From assembly GCF_034927245.1 (NCBI RefSeq), contig NZ_JAYFQK010000033.1:1-61184 (forward strand): a stretch of 61,184 nt of DNA. The letters are read 5' to 3'. The position numbers and the translations under genes were made by a program. The number at the start of each line of letters is the position of its first letter. Position 1 is the stretch's first letter. Positions 44,356 through 53,421 of this stretch are shown here, piece by piece. Below the pieces are notes generated by a model. It was given only the letters and a program-made list of their open reading frames with translations, searched no databases and was not told where the DNA came from. Source of the stretch: Desulfitobacterium_A sp034927245 (GTDB lineage: Bacteria; Bacillota; Desulfitobacteriia; Desulfitobacteriales; Desulfitobacteriaceae).

Positions 44356-44793
44356 ATGCTAGTCCCAAGCAGAGTAAAACATCGTAAACAACACCGTGGA
44401 CGGATGCATGGAGTTGCTACACGTGGTAACAAAATCACGTTTGGCGATTATGGCTTAGTTGCATTGGAATCGTCATGGATTACGAATCGCCAAATCGAAG
44501 CTGCCCGTATTGCAATGACCCGTTATATCAAACGGGGTGGCCAAGTTTGGATTAAGATTTTTCCGGATAAGCCAATCACCGCTAAACCGGCTGAAACTCG
44601 GATGGGTAGCGGTAAAGGGGCTCCCGAATATTGGGTAGCTGTTGTAAAGCCGGGACGCGTTATGTTTGAAATGGCCGGTGTTACAGAAGAGATTGCCCGT
44701 GAAGCATTGCGCCTAGCTATGCATAAGCTTCCTATTAGATGTAAGGTTGTAAGCAAGGAAGAATTAGAGGGAGGTGACGCAAATGAAAACTAA
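44356..44793 (+). CDS. rplP: 50S ribosomal protein L16
   Basis: 145 residues; LVPSRVKHRKQHRGRMHG start and PAETRMGSGKGAPEYWVAVVKPGR, the A-site-proximal loop. ATG directly follows the rpsC stop; end overlaps rpmC. Confidence 0.97.
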   Translation: MLVPSRVKHRKQHRGRMHGVATRGNKITFGDYGLVALESSWITNRQIEAARIAMTRYIKRGGQVWIKIFPDKPITAKPAETRMGSGKGAPEYWVAVVKPGRVMFEMAGVTEEIAREALRLAMHKLPIRCKVVSKEELEGGDANEN

Positions 44794-44986
44794 GGAATTC
44801 CGTGAAATGACTGAAGATGAGATTCTAAAGCAAATTGATGATCTTAAGACGGAACTGTTTAATTTGCGTTTCCAACTTGCGACTGGACAACTAGACAATC
44901 CAATGCGGATTCGTGAAGTTCGGAAAGGGATTGCTAAAGGCAAGACCATTCTCCGCGAGCGCGAACTGAACATTAACCGTGCTTAA
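44783..44986 (+). CDS. rpmC: 50S ribosomal protein L29
   Basis: 67 residues, two helices (EFREMTEDEILKQIDDLKTELF; NPMRIREVRKGIAKGKTIL). ATG 44783 behind GGGAGGTGA, overlapping the last 11 bases of rplP; the GTG at 44774 is in the Shine-Dalgarno. Confidence 0.95.
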   Translation: MKTKEFREMTEDEILKQIDDLKTELFNLRFQLATGQLDNPMRIREVRKGIAKGKTILRERELNINRA

Positions 44987-45005
44987 GGAAAGGAGGCTTT
45001 CTGAC

Positions 45006-45266
45006 ATGGAAAGAGCCCAACGTAAAGTTAAAGTGGGTAAGGTTGTCAGTGACAAGATGGATAAAACGGTTGTCGTTGCTGTTCAAATTACTGAAAGTCA
45101 CCCGCTTTATCATAGAATTGTTCGTCGGACCGAAAAATTTAAAGCTCATGATGAAAACAACGAAGCTCACGTAGGAGATACCGTTGTGATCATGGAGACT
45201 CGTCCGCTCAGCAAAGACAAACGCTGGCGTGTAGTTGAGATCACCGAGAGGGCGGTTGTTCTCTAA
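45006..45266 (+). CDS. rpsQ: 30S ribosomal protein S17
   Basis: 86 residues, OB-fold protein: QRKVKVGKVVSDKMDKTVVVAV and VIMETRPLSKDKRWRVVEI. ATG 45006 behind AAAGGAGG. Confidence 0.96.
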   Translation: MERAQRKVKVGKVVSDKMDKTVVVAVQITESHPLYHRIVRRTEKFKAHDENNEAHVGDTVVIMETRPLSKDKRWRVVEITERAVVL

Positions 45267-45301
45267 AAATAGCATATTGAATTTGGAAGGGGGTCAACAG
45301 G

Positions 45302-45670
45302 ATGATCCAGGTTCAAACAAGGCTCAAGGTTGGAGACAACTCAGGAGCTAGAGAGCTGATGTGCATCCGCGTGCTTGGTGGCTCACTGCGCCGTTATGCT
45401 TCGATTGGAGATGTAATCGTTGCTTCAGTTAAAAGCGCAACGCCAGGCGGCGTTGTTAAAAAAGGCGAAGTTGTCAAAGCCGTTGTAGTACGTACGACAA
45501 AAGAAATTAAACGTAAAGACGGTAGCTATATCCGTTTTAGCGAAAATGCTGCCGTTATTATTAAGGACGATAAAAGTCCTCGCGGAACCCGTATTTTTGG
45601 ACCGGTTGCCCGCGAATTACGCGATAAAGATTTCATGAAAATCATTTCTCTGGCACCGGAAGTAATTTAA
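45302..45670 (+). CDS. rplN: 50S ribosomal protein L14
   Basis: 122 residues; MIQVQTRLKVGDNSGARELMCIRVLGG start, GTRIFGPVARELRDKDFMKIISLAPEV end. ATG behind GAAGGGGGT. Confidence 0.97.
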   Translation: MIQVQTRLKVGDNSGARELMCIRVLGGSLRRYASIGDVIVASVKSATPGGVVKKGEVVKAVVVRTTKEIKRKDGSYIRFSENAAVIIKDDKSPRGTRIFGPVARELRDKDFMKIISLAPEVI

Positions 45671-45699
45671 TTGACCCCATAGCAATGGAGGTGAACGAA

Positions 45700-46038
45700 G
45701 TGGCTGCTGTAAAGCAAAAGATACATGTTAAAAAAGGTGACATGGTTATGGTTATCACGGGCAAGGATGCCGGCAAGAAAGGCAAAATCCTTGAAGTCCT
45801 TCCGAAAAAAGGCCGTGTTGTTGTTGAAAAGGTCAACATTGTTAAACGCCATACCAAACCTACTCAAAGTATGCCTCAAGGCGGTATTTTGGAAAAGGAA
45901 GCACCTATCGCAAGTTCGAATGTAATGCTGTTCTGCGCCGAGTGCAATAGTGTGACACGGGTCAGTACTAAAGTAACTGACGCCGGAAAAGTCCGTGTTT
46001 GCAAGAAATGCGGAGTCAACTTACCCGATAAGAACTAA
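45700..46038 (+). CDS. rplX: 50S ribosomal protein L24, with C-terminal zinc-type cysteines
   Basis: 112 residues: KOW domain (VKKGDMVMVITGKDAGKKGKIL) and a C-terminal segment with two CxxC pairs (CAEC, CKKC), as in L24 of several Clostridia. GTG 45700 sits behind GGAGGTGA; the ATG at 45685 precedes that Shine-Dalgarno. Confidence 0.95.
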   Translation: MAAVKQKIHVKKGDMVMVITGKDAGKKGKILEVLPKKGRVVVEKVNIVKRHTKPTQSMPQGGILEKEAPIASSNVMLFCAECNSVTRVSTKVTDAGKVRVCKKCGVNLPDKN

Positions 46039-46058
46039 TCCAGAAGGGAGGGACCTTA

Positions 46059-46601
46059 GTGGCTCGTCTGAAAGAAAAGTACGTTCAAGAAATTGCTCCT
46101 GCTCTTCAGCAGAAGTTCAACTATAAAAACGTCATGCAAACTCCAAAACTCGATAAAGTTGTTATCAATGTAGGTTTGGGAGAAGCAGTTCAAAATTCTA
46201 AAGCGATTGACGCTGCAGTTGGTGACATCATGAAAATTAGCGGTCAAAAACCAATTGTAACGCGAGCAAAGAAATCAATCGCGGCATTTAAACTTCGTGA
46301 AGGAATGCCGATCGGTGCAAAAGTAACCTTGCGCGGAGACCGTATGTACGAGTTCGTTGACCGGCTGATGAATGTAGCCTTACCTCGCGTCCGTGATTTC
46401 CGCGGCGTTTCAAGTAAAGCATTTGATGGCCGTGGCAACTATACTCTCGGAATTAAAGAGCAACTCATCTTCCCTGAGATTGAGTATGACAAAATTGATA
46501 AACTACGCGGAATGGACATTGTGTTCGTAACAACTGCGAAATCCGATGAGGAAGCTCGCGAATTGCTGGGTATGCTTGGCATGCCGTACCAGGAGAAGTA
46601 A
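46059..46601 (+). CDS. rplE: 50S ribosomal protein L5
   Basis: 180 residues; MQTPKLDKVVINVGLGEA and DFRGVSSKAFDGRGNYTLGIKEQ. Binds 5S rRNA. GTG start behind GAAGGGAGGG. Confidence 0.97.
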   Translation: MARLKEKYVQEIAPALQQKFNYKNVMQTPKLDKVVINVGLGEAVQNSKAIDAAVGDIMKISGQKPIVTRAKKSIAAFKLREGMPIGAKVTLRGDRMYEFVDRLMNVALPRVRDFRGVSSKAFDGRGNYTLGIKEQLIFPEIEYDKIDKLRGMDIVFVTTAKSDEEARELLGMLGMPYQEK

Positions 46602-46619
46602 AAAGGAGGGTTAAAGAGC

Positions 46620-46805
46620 GTGGCTAAAAAGTCAATGATCGTTCGTAATATGCGCGAACAGAAATATGCCGTTCGCTTCCATAACCGTTGCAAAATCTGC
46701 GGCCGTCCTCATGCATATATCCGTAAATTCGGAATATGCCGGATTTGTTTTCGGGAGTTAGCTTATAAAGGCGAACTGCCGGGAGTCAAAAAGGCTAGCT
46801 GGTAA
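46620..46805 (+). CDS. rpsZ: 30S ribosomal protein S14, type Z
   Basis: 61 residues, the short zinc-binding form: C-x-x-C (CKIC) and C-x-x-C (CRIC) separated by 12 residues. GTG start behind AAGGAGGG. Confidence 0.96.
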   Translation: MAKKSMIVRNMREQKYAVRFHNRCKICGRPHAYIRKFGICRICFRELAYKGELPGVKKASW

Positions 46806-46832
46806 CCGCAGTAAGAAAGGGGGAAGACTCTA

Positions 46833-47231
46833 GTGGCAATGTCAGATCCGATTGCAGATTTCTTGACTCGCATTCGTAATGCAGGAATGATTTATCATGA
46901 CAAAGTTGAAGTTCCTGCCTCCAATGTCAAGAAAGCGCTTGCCGAAATCCTGAAAGAAGAGGGTTTCATTAAAGATTTTGAATACATTGCAGATAACAAG
47001 CAAGGTGTTCTTCGCTTGTATCTGAAATATGGCCCAAACCGTGAACGCGTGATCACAGGCTTGAAACGAATTAGCCGTCCGGGACTCCGCGTTTATGCAA
47101 AAAAAGATGAAGTTCCGAAGGTCTTAGGTGGCCTGGGCGTGGCTATTATCTCCACCTCCCAAGGTATCATGACCGATAAAAGGGCTCGTCAAATAGGGCT
47201 TGGCGGAGAAGTGCTCTGCTACATTTGGTAA
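46833..47231 (+). CDS. rpsH: 30S ribosomal protein S8
   Basis: 132 residues; SDPIADFLTRIRNAGMIYHDKVEVPASN start and STSQGIMTDKRARQIGLGGEVLCYIW end. S8 represses the spc operon in E. coli. GTG 46833 behind AAAGGGGGAAG; ATG 46839 is possible. Confidence 0.96.
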   Translation: MAMSDPIADFLTRIRNAGMIYHDKVEVPASNVKKALAEILKEEGFIKDFEYIADNKQGVLRLYLKYGPNRERVITGLKRISRPGLRVYAKKDEVPKVLGGLGVAIISTSQGIMTDKRARQIGLGGEVLCYIW

Positions 47232-47255
47232 CGATACACTACGGAGGTGCAGAGA

Positions 47256-47801
47256 ATGTCCAGAATTGGCAAAAAGCCCATCACGATCCCCAGTGGCGTT
47301 GATGTCAAAATAGAGGGCAATGTTGTCACCGTTAAAGGACCAAAGGGTACCTTAACGAGGGAAATGCATCCGACAATCAACATTGCACTTGTTAACCAAG
47401 AAGTTATTGTGACTCGCCCAGATGATGAACCTCTGAGCCGGTCGTTGCATGGTTTAACTCGTACTCTTATCGCTAACATGGTGGAAGGGGTAACGAATGG
47501 TTTCAGCAAAGGCCTTGAGATGGTCGGTGTTGGATATCGTGCAGCAAAACAAGGTAATAAGCTTGCACTGTCTGTGGGTAAGTCCCATCCGGTTGAGCTT
47601 GTTCCTTTTGAAGGAATAGAATTTGAAGTTCCTGCTCCCAATAAAATTCTCATTAAGGGAATGGATAAGGAACTTGTTGGAGATTTCGCAGCTGTTGTCC
47701 GTGCAGAACGCCCACCCGAGCCTTATAAAGGTAAAGGAATCAAGTATGAAAACGAAGTTATTCGTCGTAAAGTGGGTAAGACGGGCGCTAAGAAGAAGTA
47801 A
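47256..47801 (+). CDS. rplF: 50S ribosomal protein L6
   Basis: 181 residues, two related domains; SRIGKKPITIPSGVDV start and the C-terminal PPEPYKGKGIKYENEVIRRK motif. ATG 47256 behind CGGAGGTG. Confidence 0.97.
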   Translation: MSRIGKKPITIPSGVDVKIEGNVVTVKGPKGTLTREMHPTINIALVNQEVIVTRPDDEPLSRSLHGLTRTLIANMVEGVTNGFSKGLEMVGVGYRAAKQGNKLALSVGKSHPVELVPFEGIEFEVPAPNKILIKGMDKELVGDFAAVVRAERPPEPYKGKGIKYENEVIRRKVGKTGAKKK

Positions 47802-47849
47802 TTTAGGCAAGGGCAAAATCTCTTGACCATTTGAAAGGAGTGAGATTCC

Positions 47850-48218
47850 TTGATTACACACGTAGACCGTAAACAAATCCGCTTAAAAAAGCATAAGCGT
47901 GTTCGTAAAAACGTGCTCGGAACTGCAGAGCGTCCGCGTTTAGCTGTTTTCCGAAGTCTTAATCATATTTATGCTCAAGTGATCAATGACGAGAAAGGCA
48001 TAACGTTAGTTTCGGCTTCTTCAATTGATCCTGAGTTTAAAGCCACCGGAATTGCCGGCGGTAATATCGAAGGGGCTTCCAAAGTGGGTGAGCTTGTTGC
48101 GAAACGAGCTCTGGAAAAAGGAGTAACCACCGTGGTTTTTGACCGTGGAGGAAATCTCTATCACGGACGGATTGCTGCAGTAGCCGAAGCAGCACGCGAA
48201 GCTGGCCTTAACTTCTAA
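47850..48218 (+). CDS. rplR: 50S ribosomal protein L18
   Basis: 122 residues; RPRLAVFRSLNHIYAQVI and VVFDRGGNLYHGRIAAVAEAAREAGL. 5S rRNA binding. TTG start behind AAAGGAGTGAG. Confidence 0.97.
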   Translation: MITHVDRKQIRLKKHKRVRKNVLGTAERPRLAVFRSLNHIYAQVINDEKGITLVSASSIDPEFKATGIAGGNIEGASKVGELVAKRALEKGVTTVVFDRGGNLYHGRIAAVAEAAREAGLNF

Positions 48219-48242
48219 GACTGGGTAAAGGAGGGAAAATCA

Positions 48243-48743
48243 TTGGCGAAAATTGATGCGAGTAAATCAGAGTTGACTGAAACAGTCGTTCATATTGCCC
48301 GCGTAGCAAAGGTTGTCAAAGGGGGACGCCGATTCAGCTTTAGTGCCTTAGTCGTTGTCGGAGACGGAAACGGTCTTGTTGGAGCCGGACTCGGAAAGGC
48401 CGGAGAAGTTCCTGAAGCGATTCGTAAAGGAATTGAAGATGCAAAGAAAAACTTGGTTTCAGTGCCCCTAACAGGAACAACAATCCCGCATGAGATTATT
48501 GGTGACTTTGGTGCCGGTTCAGTCCTTTTGAAACCGGCTGTAAAAGGTACCGGAGTTATTGCAGGAGGCGCTGTTCGTTCCGTACTTGAAGCCGCAGGAT
48601 TACGCGATATTCTTACAAAATCTTTAGGATCATCAAATCCGCATAATATGGTCAATGCCACGATGGTTGCCTTAAAATCTCTGAAGAGAGTAGATGAGGT
48701 TGCTAAACTCCGCGGTAAAACCGTAGAAGAAATTCTGGGTTAG
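48243..48743 (+). CDS. rpsE: 30S ribosomal protein S5
   Basis: 166 residues; VVKGGRRFSFSALVVVGDGNGLVG (fidelity loop) and the GSGVIAGGAVR-like block. TTG start behind AAAGGAGGG. Confidence 0.97.
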   Translation: MAKIDASKSELTETVVHIARVAKVVKGGRRFSFSALVVVGDGNGLVGAGLGKAGEVPEAIRKGIEDAKKNLVSVPLTGTTIPHEIIGDFGAGSVLLKPAVKGTGVIAGGAVRSVLEAAGLRDILTKSLGSSNPHNMVNATMVALKSLKRVDEVAKLRGKTVEEILG

Positions 48744-48754
48744 GAGGGTTGGCA

Positions 48755-48937
48755 ATGAAAGTAAAAGTTACACTTGTAAAGAGTCCAATCGGATATTCCG
48801 AAGCACAACGCAAGGTGCTGAAGAGCTTGGGCTTGGGAAAAATGAACTCGAGTAAAATACATGAGAACAACCCAAGTATCCAAGGAATGATCCGTAAATG
48901 TGCACATTTAGTTGCGGTTGAAAATATATCAGAATAA
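48755..48937 (+). CDS. rpmD: 50S ribosomal protein L30
   Basis: 60 residues; VKVTLVKSPIGYSEAQRKVLKSLGL. ATG 48755 behind AGGAGGG, the TTG at 48749 being too close. Confidence 0.95.
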   Translation: MKVKVTLVKSPIGYSEAQRKVLKSLGLGKMNSSKIHENNPSIQGMIRKCAHLVAVENISE

Positions 48938-48955
48938 AAGGGGGTGTTGACGAGC

Positions 48956-49396
48956 ATGAAATTGCATGAACTGAAGCCTGCCAAAGGAGCGACCCATGCT
49001 ACCAAACGTCTGGGTCGTGGAATCGGGTCCGGAACCGGAAAAACAGCCGGGAAAGGACATAAAGGCCAAAAAGCCCGCTCGGGCGGCGGCGTTCGTCCCG
49101 GATTTGAAGGCGGTCAAATCCCCTTGGCCCGTCGGATGCCGAAACGCGGTTTTACAAACATCTTCAAAAAAGAGTATGTTGTTCTCAATGTACGCGACTT
49201 GGAACGTTTTGATAATGGCGCGGTGGTAAACTATGAGAGCCTTTTTGAATTAGGCCTTATCAAAACGATCAAGGATGGTGTCAAGATTTTAGGAACAGGA
49301 GAATTAACCAAGGCGCTGACTGTTAATGTCGATAAGGTCAGTCCAGCCGCGGCAGAGAAAATCGTTGCTGCTGGCGGAAAAGTAGAGGTGGAATAG
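48956..49396 (+). CDS. rplO: 50S ribosomal protein L15
   Basis: 146 residues; MKLHELKPAKGATHATKRLGRG start and glycine-rich GSGTGKTAGKGHKGQKARSG arm. ATG 48956 behind AAGGGGGTG. Confidence 0.96.
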   Translation: MKLHELKPAKGATHATKRLGRGIGSGTGKTAGKGHKGQKARSGGGVRPGFEGGQIPLARRMPKRGFTNIFKKEYVVLNVRDLERFDNGAVVNYESLFELGLIKTIKDGVKILGTGELTKALTVNVDKVSPAAAEKIVAAGGKVEVE

Positions 49397-49397
49397 G

Positions 49398-50687
49398 ATG
49401 ATTGTCGATTCCCTGAAGAATGCATGGAAGGTCGCAGAGATCAGGAATAAAATCGGTTTCACCTTACTCATGTTCCTTATCTTTCGGATCGGAGCGCATA
49501 TTCCCATTCCATTCATTAACCATAGTGCACTCGCTAATATGATTGGTTCAGGAAGCATTTTCGATTTTCTGGATACGTTTTCCGGGGGATCTTTTAGACG
49601 GTTTTCTGTATTTGCGTTAAGTATTACGCCCTACATTACGGCTTCTATTATTCTTCAACTTCTAACGATTGTTATTCCTTATCTTGAGCGCTTAGCAAAG
49701 GAAGGACAGTACGGTCGGAAAAAGATTACCCAGTATACTCGCTATGGAACAGTTATCTTAGGCTTTATTCAAGGTTTAGGACTAACGTATGGCCTTCGGT
49801 CAGCACTGGTAATTCCAAGTCCGAGTTTGAGATGGCCGATTTACCTTTTTGTTGCACTCATCCTCACCGCAGGAACCGCATTTCTGATGTGGATTGGTGA
49901 GCGGATTACAGAAAAAGGAATCGGCAATGGGATTTCACTGATCATCTTCTGTGGGATTGTGGCAAGAGTACCGGATAGCTTAAAATACATCTGGGGCCTC
50001 CTCAAAGTCGGTGAAATCAATGCTCTCTCGGTTATTGGTTTACTTGTTATGGCGGCTGCGATCATTGCCGGGGTTGTCTTTATTCAAGAAGGACAGCGGC
50101 GCGTACCTGTACAATATGCAAAACGTGTAGTTGGCCGTCGCGTTTACGGTGGTCAAGCCTCACATATTCCGCTGAAAGTGAACCAATCCGGAGTTATTCC
50201 GATCATCTTTGCAATTTCGCTTCTCGCTTTTCCAACAACCATCGCGACTTGGATGCCTGCTACATCAGGATATGTACAGTTCGTCAATCGCTGGTTCACG
50301 ATGAATGGTACGGTTTACTCGATACCTTATCTCTTGATCTATGCGATGTTGATTATCTTCTTTACGTATTTCTATTCCGCAGTTACGTTTAACCCTGTGG
50401 ATGTAGCAGATAACATCAAGAAATATGGGGGTTTCATTCCCGGACTTCGTCCCGGCAGGGCTACTTCCGATTACCTTGCGAAGATCCTGAGCCGTTTAAC
50501 GTTAGCCGGAGGAGTGTTTCTATCCATAATCGCAGTTCTTCCGAGCCTGCTTGTTGGATTAACGGGTATCAAGAACATTTCCCTTGGTGGTACATCTCTC
50601 TTGATTGTTGTCAGTGTCGCTTTGGAAACCATGAAACAAATGGAATCTTTGCTGATGCAACGACACTATCAAGGTTTTATGAAGTAA
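49398..50687 (+). CDS. secY: SecY, protein translocase channel
   Basis: 429 residues, ten membrane segments; family marks FSGGSFRRFSVFALSITPYI in the plug/TM2 area, cytosolic loop QEGQRRVPVQYAKR and FNPVDVADNIKKYGGFIPGIRPG-like loop. Works with SecE (24.6 kb). ATG starts one base after the rplO stop, behind AGAGGTGG. Confidence 0.97.
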   Translation: MIVDSLKNAWKVAEIRNKIGFTLLMFLIFRIGAHIPIPFINHSALANMIGSGSIFDFLDTFSGGSFRRFSVFALSITPYITASIILQLLTIVIPYLERLAKEGQYGRKKITQYTRYGTVILGFIQGLGLTYGLRSALVIPSPSLRWPIYLFVALILTAGTAFLMWIGERITEKGIGNGISLIIFCGIVARVPDSLKYIWGLLKVGEINALSVIGLLVMAAAIIAGVVFIQEGQRRVPVQYAKRVVGRRVYGGQASHIPLKVNQSGVIPIIFAISLLAFPTTIATWMPATSGYVQFVNRWFTMNGTVYSIPYLLIYAMLIIFFTYFYSAVTFNPVDVADNIKKYGGFIPGLRPGRATSDYLAKILSRLTLAGGVFLSIIAVLPSLLVGLTGIKNISLGGTSLLIVVSVALETMKQMESLLMQRHYQGFMK

Positions 50688-50700
50688 GGGGGGCAAAAAG

Positions 50701-51342
50701 ATGAGAGCAATCCTCATGGGCCCACCCGGTGCGGGTAAAGGAACACAGGCTGCGGGCCTCATTGAAAAATATCAGATTCCTCACATTTCTACGGGTGACA
50801 TGTTTCGGAGTGCCATTAAGGCCGGAACACCGTTAGGGTTGAAGGCAAAACAATTTATGGACGCCGGATCCCTTGTACCCGATGAAGTCACGATTGGGAT
50901 CGTTGCTGAGAGATTAGCTGAAAAGGATTGTGTTGCCGGATTTCTGCTAGACGGATTTCCCCGCACAATCGCTCAAGCTGATGCCTTAGATAAAATTCTT
51001 GTTGATCTTAAGATGAAATTAGATGGAGTCTTAAACATTGAAGCGGCTGAGGCGAAACTCATCGAGCGGCTCACCGGCCGCCGGATTTGCCGGCAATGCG
51101 GTGCGACCTATCACATGGTTTTTAATCCTCCAAGTGCTGAGGGCGTTTGCGATAAATGCGGCGGGGAATTATACCAGCGCAGCGATGATACGCTTGAAAC
51201 AGCTAAAAACCGCCTAGATGTGTATAATCTCCAAACCCAACCTTTGATTGAATATTATCAGAGAAAGGGAATACTGAAAAAGATTAACGGTGACCAGGAC
51301 ATCAGCAAGGTGCTAGAAGATATTCTGGCTGCTTTGGAGTAA
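50701..51342 (+). CDS. adk: Adenylate kinase
   Basis: 213 residues: P-loop GPPGAGKGTQ (7-16), DGFPRT, and a LID domain with a zinc site (CRQC...CDKC), the long Gram-positive form. ATG behind AAGGGGGGC. Confidence 0.97.
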   Translation: MRAILMGPPGAGKGTQAAGLIEKYQIPHISTGDMFRSAIKAGTPLGLKAKQFMDAGSLVPDEVTIGIVAERLAEKDCVAGFLLDGFPRTIAQADALDKILVDLKMKLDGVLNIEAAEAKLIERLTGRRICRQCGATYHMVFNPPSAEGVCDKCGGELYQRSDDTLETAKNRLDVYNLQTQPLIEYYQRKGILKKINGDQDISKVLEDILAALE

Positions 51343-51346
51343 AGCA

Positions 51347-52093
51347 ATGATAGAACTTAAAACGAAGTCCCAAGTGGAACACATGCGTAAGGCCGGTAAA
51401 ATCACGGCAGATACATTGCAGCTGATTGGCGAGTCGATCCATCCAGGGATCACGACCCAGGAAATTGATCAGATTGCCGAGAAATATATTCGAAAGTGCG
51501 GTGCTGTTCCTACTTTCAAAGGTTACAATGGTTTTCCGTATTCCATCTGTGCTTCCGTAAATGAAGAGGTTGTACACGGATTCCCGGGTTTAAGGGCGTT
51601 ACAATCTGGAGATATTATCAGTATCGATTGCGGTGCGACTTATGAAGGATATGTTGGCGACTCTGCTGTAACCTTCGCGGTTGGGGAAATCTCCGACGAA
51701 CTGCAAAAGTTGTTGCGCGTGACGAAGGAGTCCTTAATGCTTGGAATTGAACAAGCTCATAAAGGAAATCGTCTCTATGACATTTCCCATGCGGTTCAAA
51801 CTCATGTTGAGGCCAATGGCTTTTCCGTCGTTCGCGATTATGTGGGTCACGGAATAGGCCGGCAGATGCATGAAGAACCGCAAATCCCCAATTACGGAAA
51901 AGCTGGACGGGGGCCTCGACTCGACATCGGGATGTGTTTGGCTATTGAACCGATGGTCAACTTGGGAACGTATGAAGTGAAAACACTCCGTAACCATTGG
52001 ACTGTTGCGACGTTGGACGGCAAAGCTTCTGCCCATTTTGAACACACGGTAGCTATTACTGAAAATGGCCCTGAGATTATGACTCGGAGTTAG
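51347..52093 (+). CDS. map: Methionine aminopeptidase, type I
   Basis: 248 residues; metal ligands lie in ISIDCGATYEGYVGDSAVTF, VGHGIGRQMHEEPQIPNY and AIEPMVNLG. Removes initiator Met. ATG is 4 bases after adk. Confidence 0.96.
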   Translation: MIELKTKSQVEHMRKAGKITADTLQLIGESIHPGITTQEIDQIAEKYIRKCGAVPTFKGYNGFPYSICASVNEEVVHGFPGLRALQSGDIISIDCGATYEGYVGDSAVTFAVGEISDELQKLLRVTKESLMLGIEQAHKGNRLYDISHAVQTHVEANGFSVVRDYVGHGIGRQMHEEPQIPNYGKAGRGPRLDIGMCLAIEPMVNLGTYEVKTLRNHWTVATLDGKASAHFEHTVAITENGPEIMTRS

Positions 52094-52125
52094 GATACCC
52101 GATTGAGTGCCAGAGGAGGGTTATA

Positions 52126-52344
52126 ATGTCAAAAGAGGACGTTATTGAAGTCGAAGGAAAAGTACTGGAGCCGCTTCCTAATGCCATGTTTCTCGTCGAA
52201 TTGGCGAATGGACATAAGGTATTAGCACATGTCTCCGGTAAGATCCGAATGAATTTTATTAAGATTCTTCCAGGGGATCGGGTTACGTTGGAGCTTTCTC
52301 CCTACGACCTATCGCGTGGAAGGATTGTCTATCGGTTTAAGTAA
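52126..52344 (+). CDS. infA: Translation initiation factor IF-1
   Basis: 72 residues, S1/OB-fold: EDVIEVEGKVLEPLPNAMFLVEL and GRIVYRFK end. ATG behind AGGAGGG. Confidence 0.97.
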   Translation: MSKEDVIEVEGKVLEPLPNAMFLVELANGHKVLAHVSGKIRMNFIKILPGDRVTLELSPYDLSRGRIVYRFK

Positions 52345-52366
52345 AGCCCAAAGGGAGGGGATTACG

Positions 52367-52480
52367 ATGAAAGTAAGGCCTTCTGTCAAAAGAATCTGTG
52401 AAAAATGCAAAATTGTTAAACGCCATGGAAAAGTCATGGTCATCTGTGAAAATCCGAAACACAAACAACGTCAAGGTTAA
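52367..52480 (+). CDS. rpmJ: 50S ribosomal protein L36 (zinc-type)
   Basis: 37 residues, MKVRPSVKRICEKCKIVKR start and ENPKHKQRQG end; C11, C14, C27 and H32 form the zinc ribbon. ATG behind AAGGGAGGGG. The following 146 bases to rpsM hold nothing I can identify. Confidence 0.96.
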   Translation: MKVRPSVKRICEKCKIVKRHGKVMVICENPKHKQRQG

Positions 52481-52626
52481 TTCAACAGTTCCTTTGCGCG
52501 GCTGATTGGAGACAATCCATTGCAGAGAGAACGGCTGATATAGACCTAAGCAAAGGTTTGTTGTTAATGATTGGTAATATATCATGAGGGTTTTAAGAAA
52601 CAGCAATATGGAGGTGTAAATTTTAG

Positions 52627-52998
52627 ATGGCACGTATCGCTGGAGTTGATTTGCCGCGTGAGAAACGTGTAGAGGTCGGATTGACCTATATCTACGGTAT
52701 TGGTCTTCCCACATCACAGAAGATTCTCGCAAAGACCGGCGTTAATCCGGATACCCGAGTTCGTGACTTATCCGAAGAGGAAGTAGGCCGCCTCCGGGAA
52801 GTTATTGATAAAGAATTAAAGGTCGAAGGTGACCTGCGTCGGGAAGTATCCCTCAATATCAAACGTCTGATGGAAATTGGCTGCTATCGTGGATTACGTC
52901 ATCGCCGTGGGCTTCCTGTTCGGGGACAGCGCACCAAAACGAATGCACGTACACGTAAAGGTCCAATTAAGACGATTGGTGCAAAACGCAAAAAATAA
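52627..52998 (+). CDS. rpsM: 30S ribosomal protein S13
   Basis: 123 residues; ARIAGVDLPREKRVEVGLTYIYGIG and the basic tail GLPVRGQRTKTNARTRKGP. ATG behind TGGAGGTG. Confidence 0.97.
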   Translation: MARIAGVDLPREKRVEVGLTYIYGIGLPTSQKILAKTGVNPDTRVRDLSEEEVGRLREVIDKELKVEGDLRREVSLNIKRLMEIGCYRGLRHRRGLPVRGQRTKTNARTRKGPIKTIGAKRKK

Positions 52999-53016
52999 TA
53001 AGGGGGGATCACCGAG

Positions 53017-53406
53017 ATGGCGCGTAAAGTTGTTCGTACAAAACGCCGCGAACGCAAAAATATTGCAAGTGGCGTAGCTCATATTCGTTCAACGTTTAAT
53101 AATACGATGGTAACCATTACGGATACCAACGGAAACGCGATATCCTGGTCTAGCGCAGGTGCGCTCGGCTTTAAAGGATCTCGTAAAAGTACGCCGTTTG
53201 CAGCGCAAATGGCTGCTGAAACTGCAGCTAAAACTGCGATGGAGCATGGCATGAAAGAAGTAGAATGCTTTGTAAAAGGACCGGGTGCCGGCCGTGAGGC
53301 AGCAATCCGCGCTCTCCAAGCTGCAGGACTCGAAGTTAACTTAATCAAAGACGTGACGCCGATTCCGCATAACGGTTGTCGGCCTCCGAAACGTAGAAGA
53401 GTATAA
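53017..53406 (+). CDS. rpsK: 30S ribosomal protein S11
   Basis: 129 residues; STFNNTMVTITDTNGNAISWSSAG and DVTPIPHNGCRPPKRRRV end. ATG behind AAGGGGGG. Confidence 0.97.
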   Translation: MARKVVRTKRRERKNIASGVAHIRSTFNNTMVTITDTNGNAISWSSAGALGFKGSRKSTPFAAQMAAETAAKTAMEHGMKEVECFVKGPGAGREAAIRALQAAGLEVNLIKDVTPIPHNGCRPPKRRRV

Positions 53407-53421
53407 GAAGGAGGTGTCTAC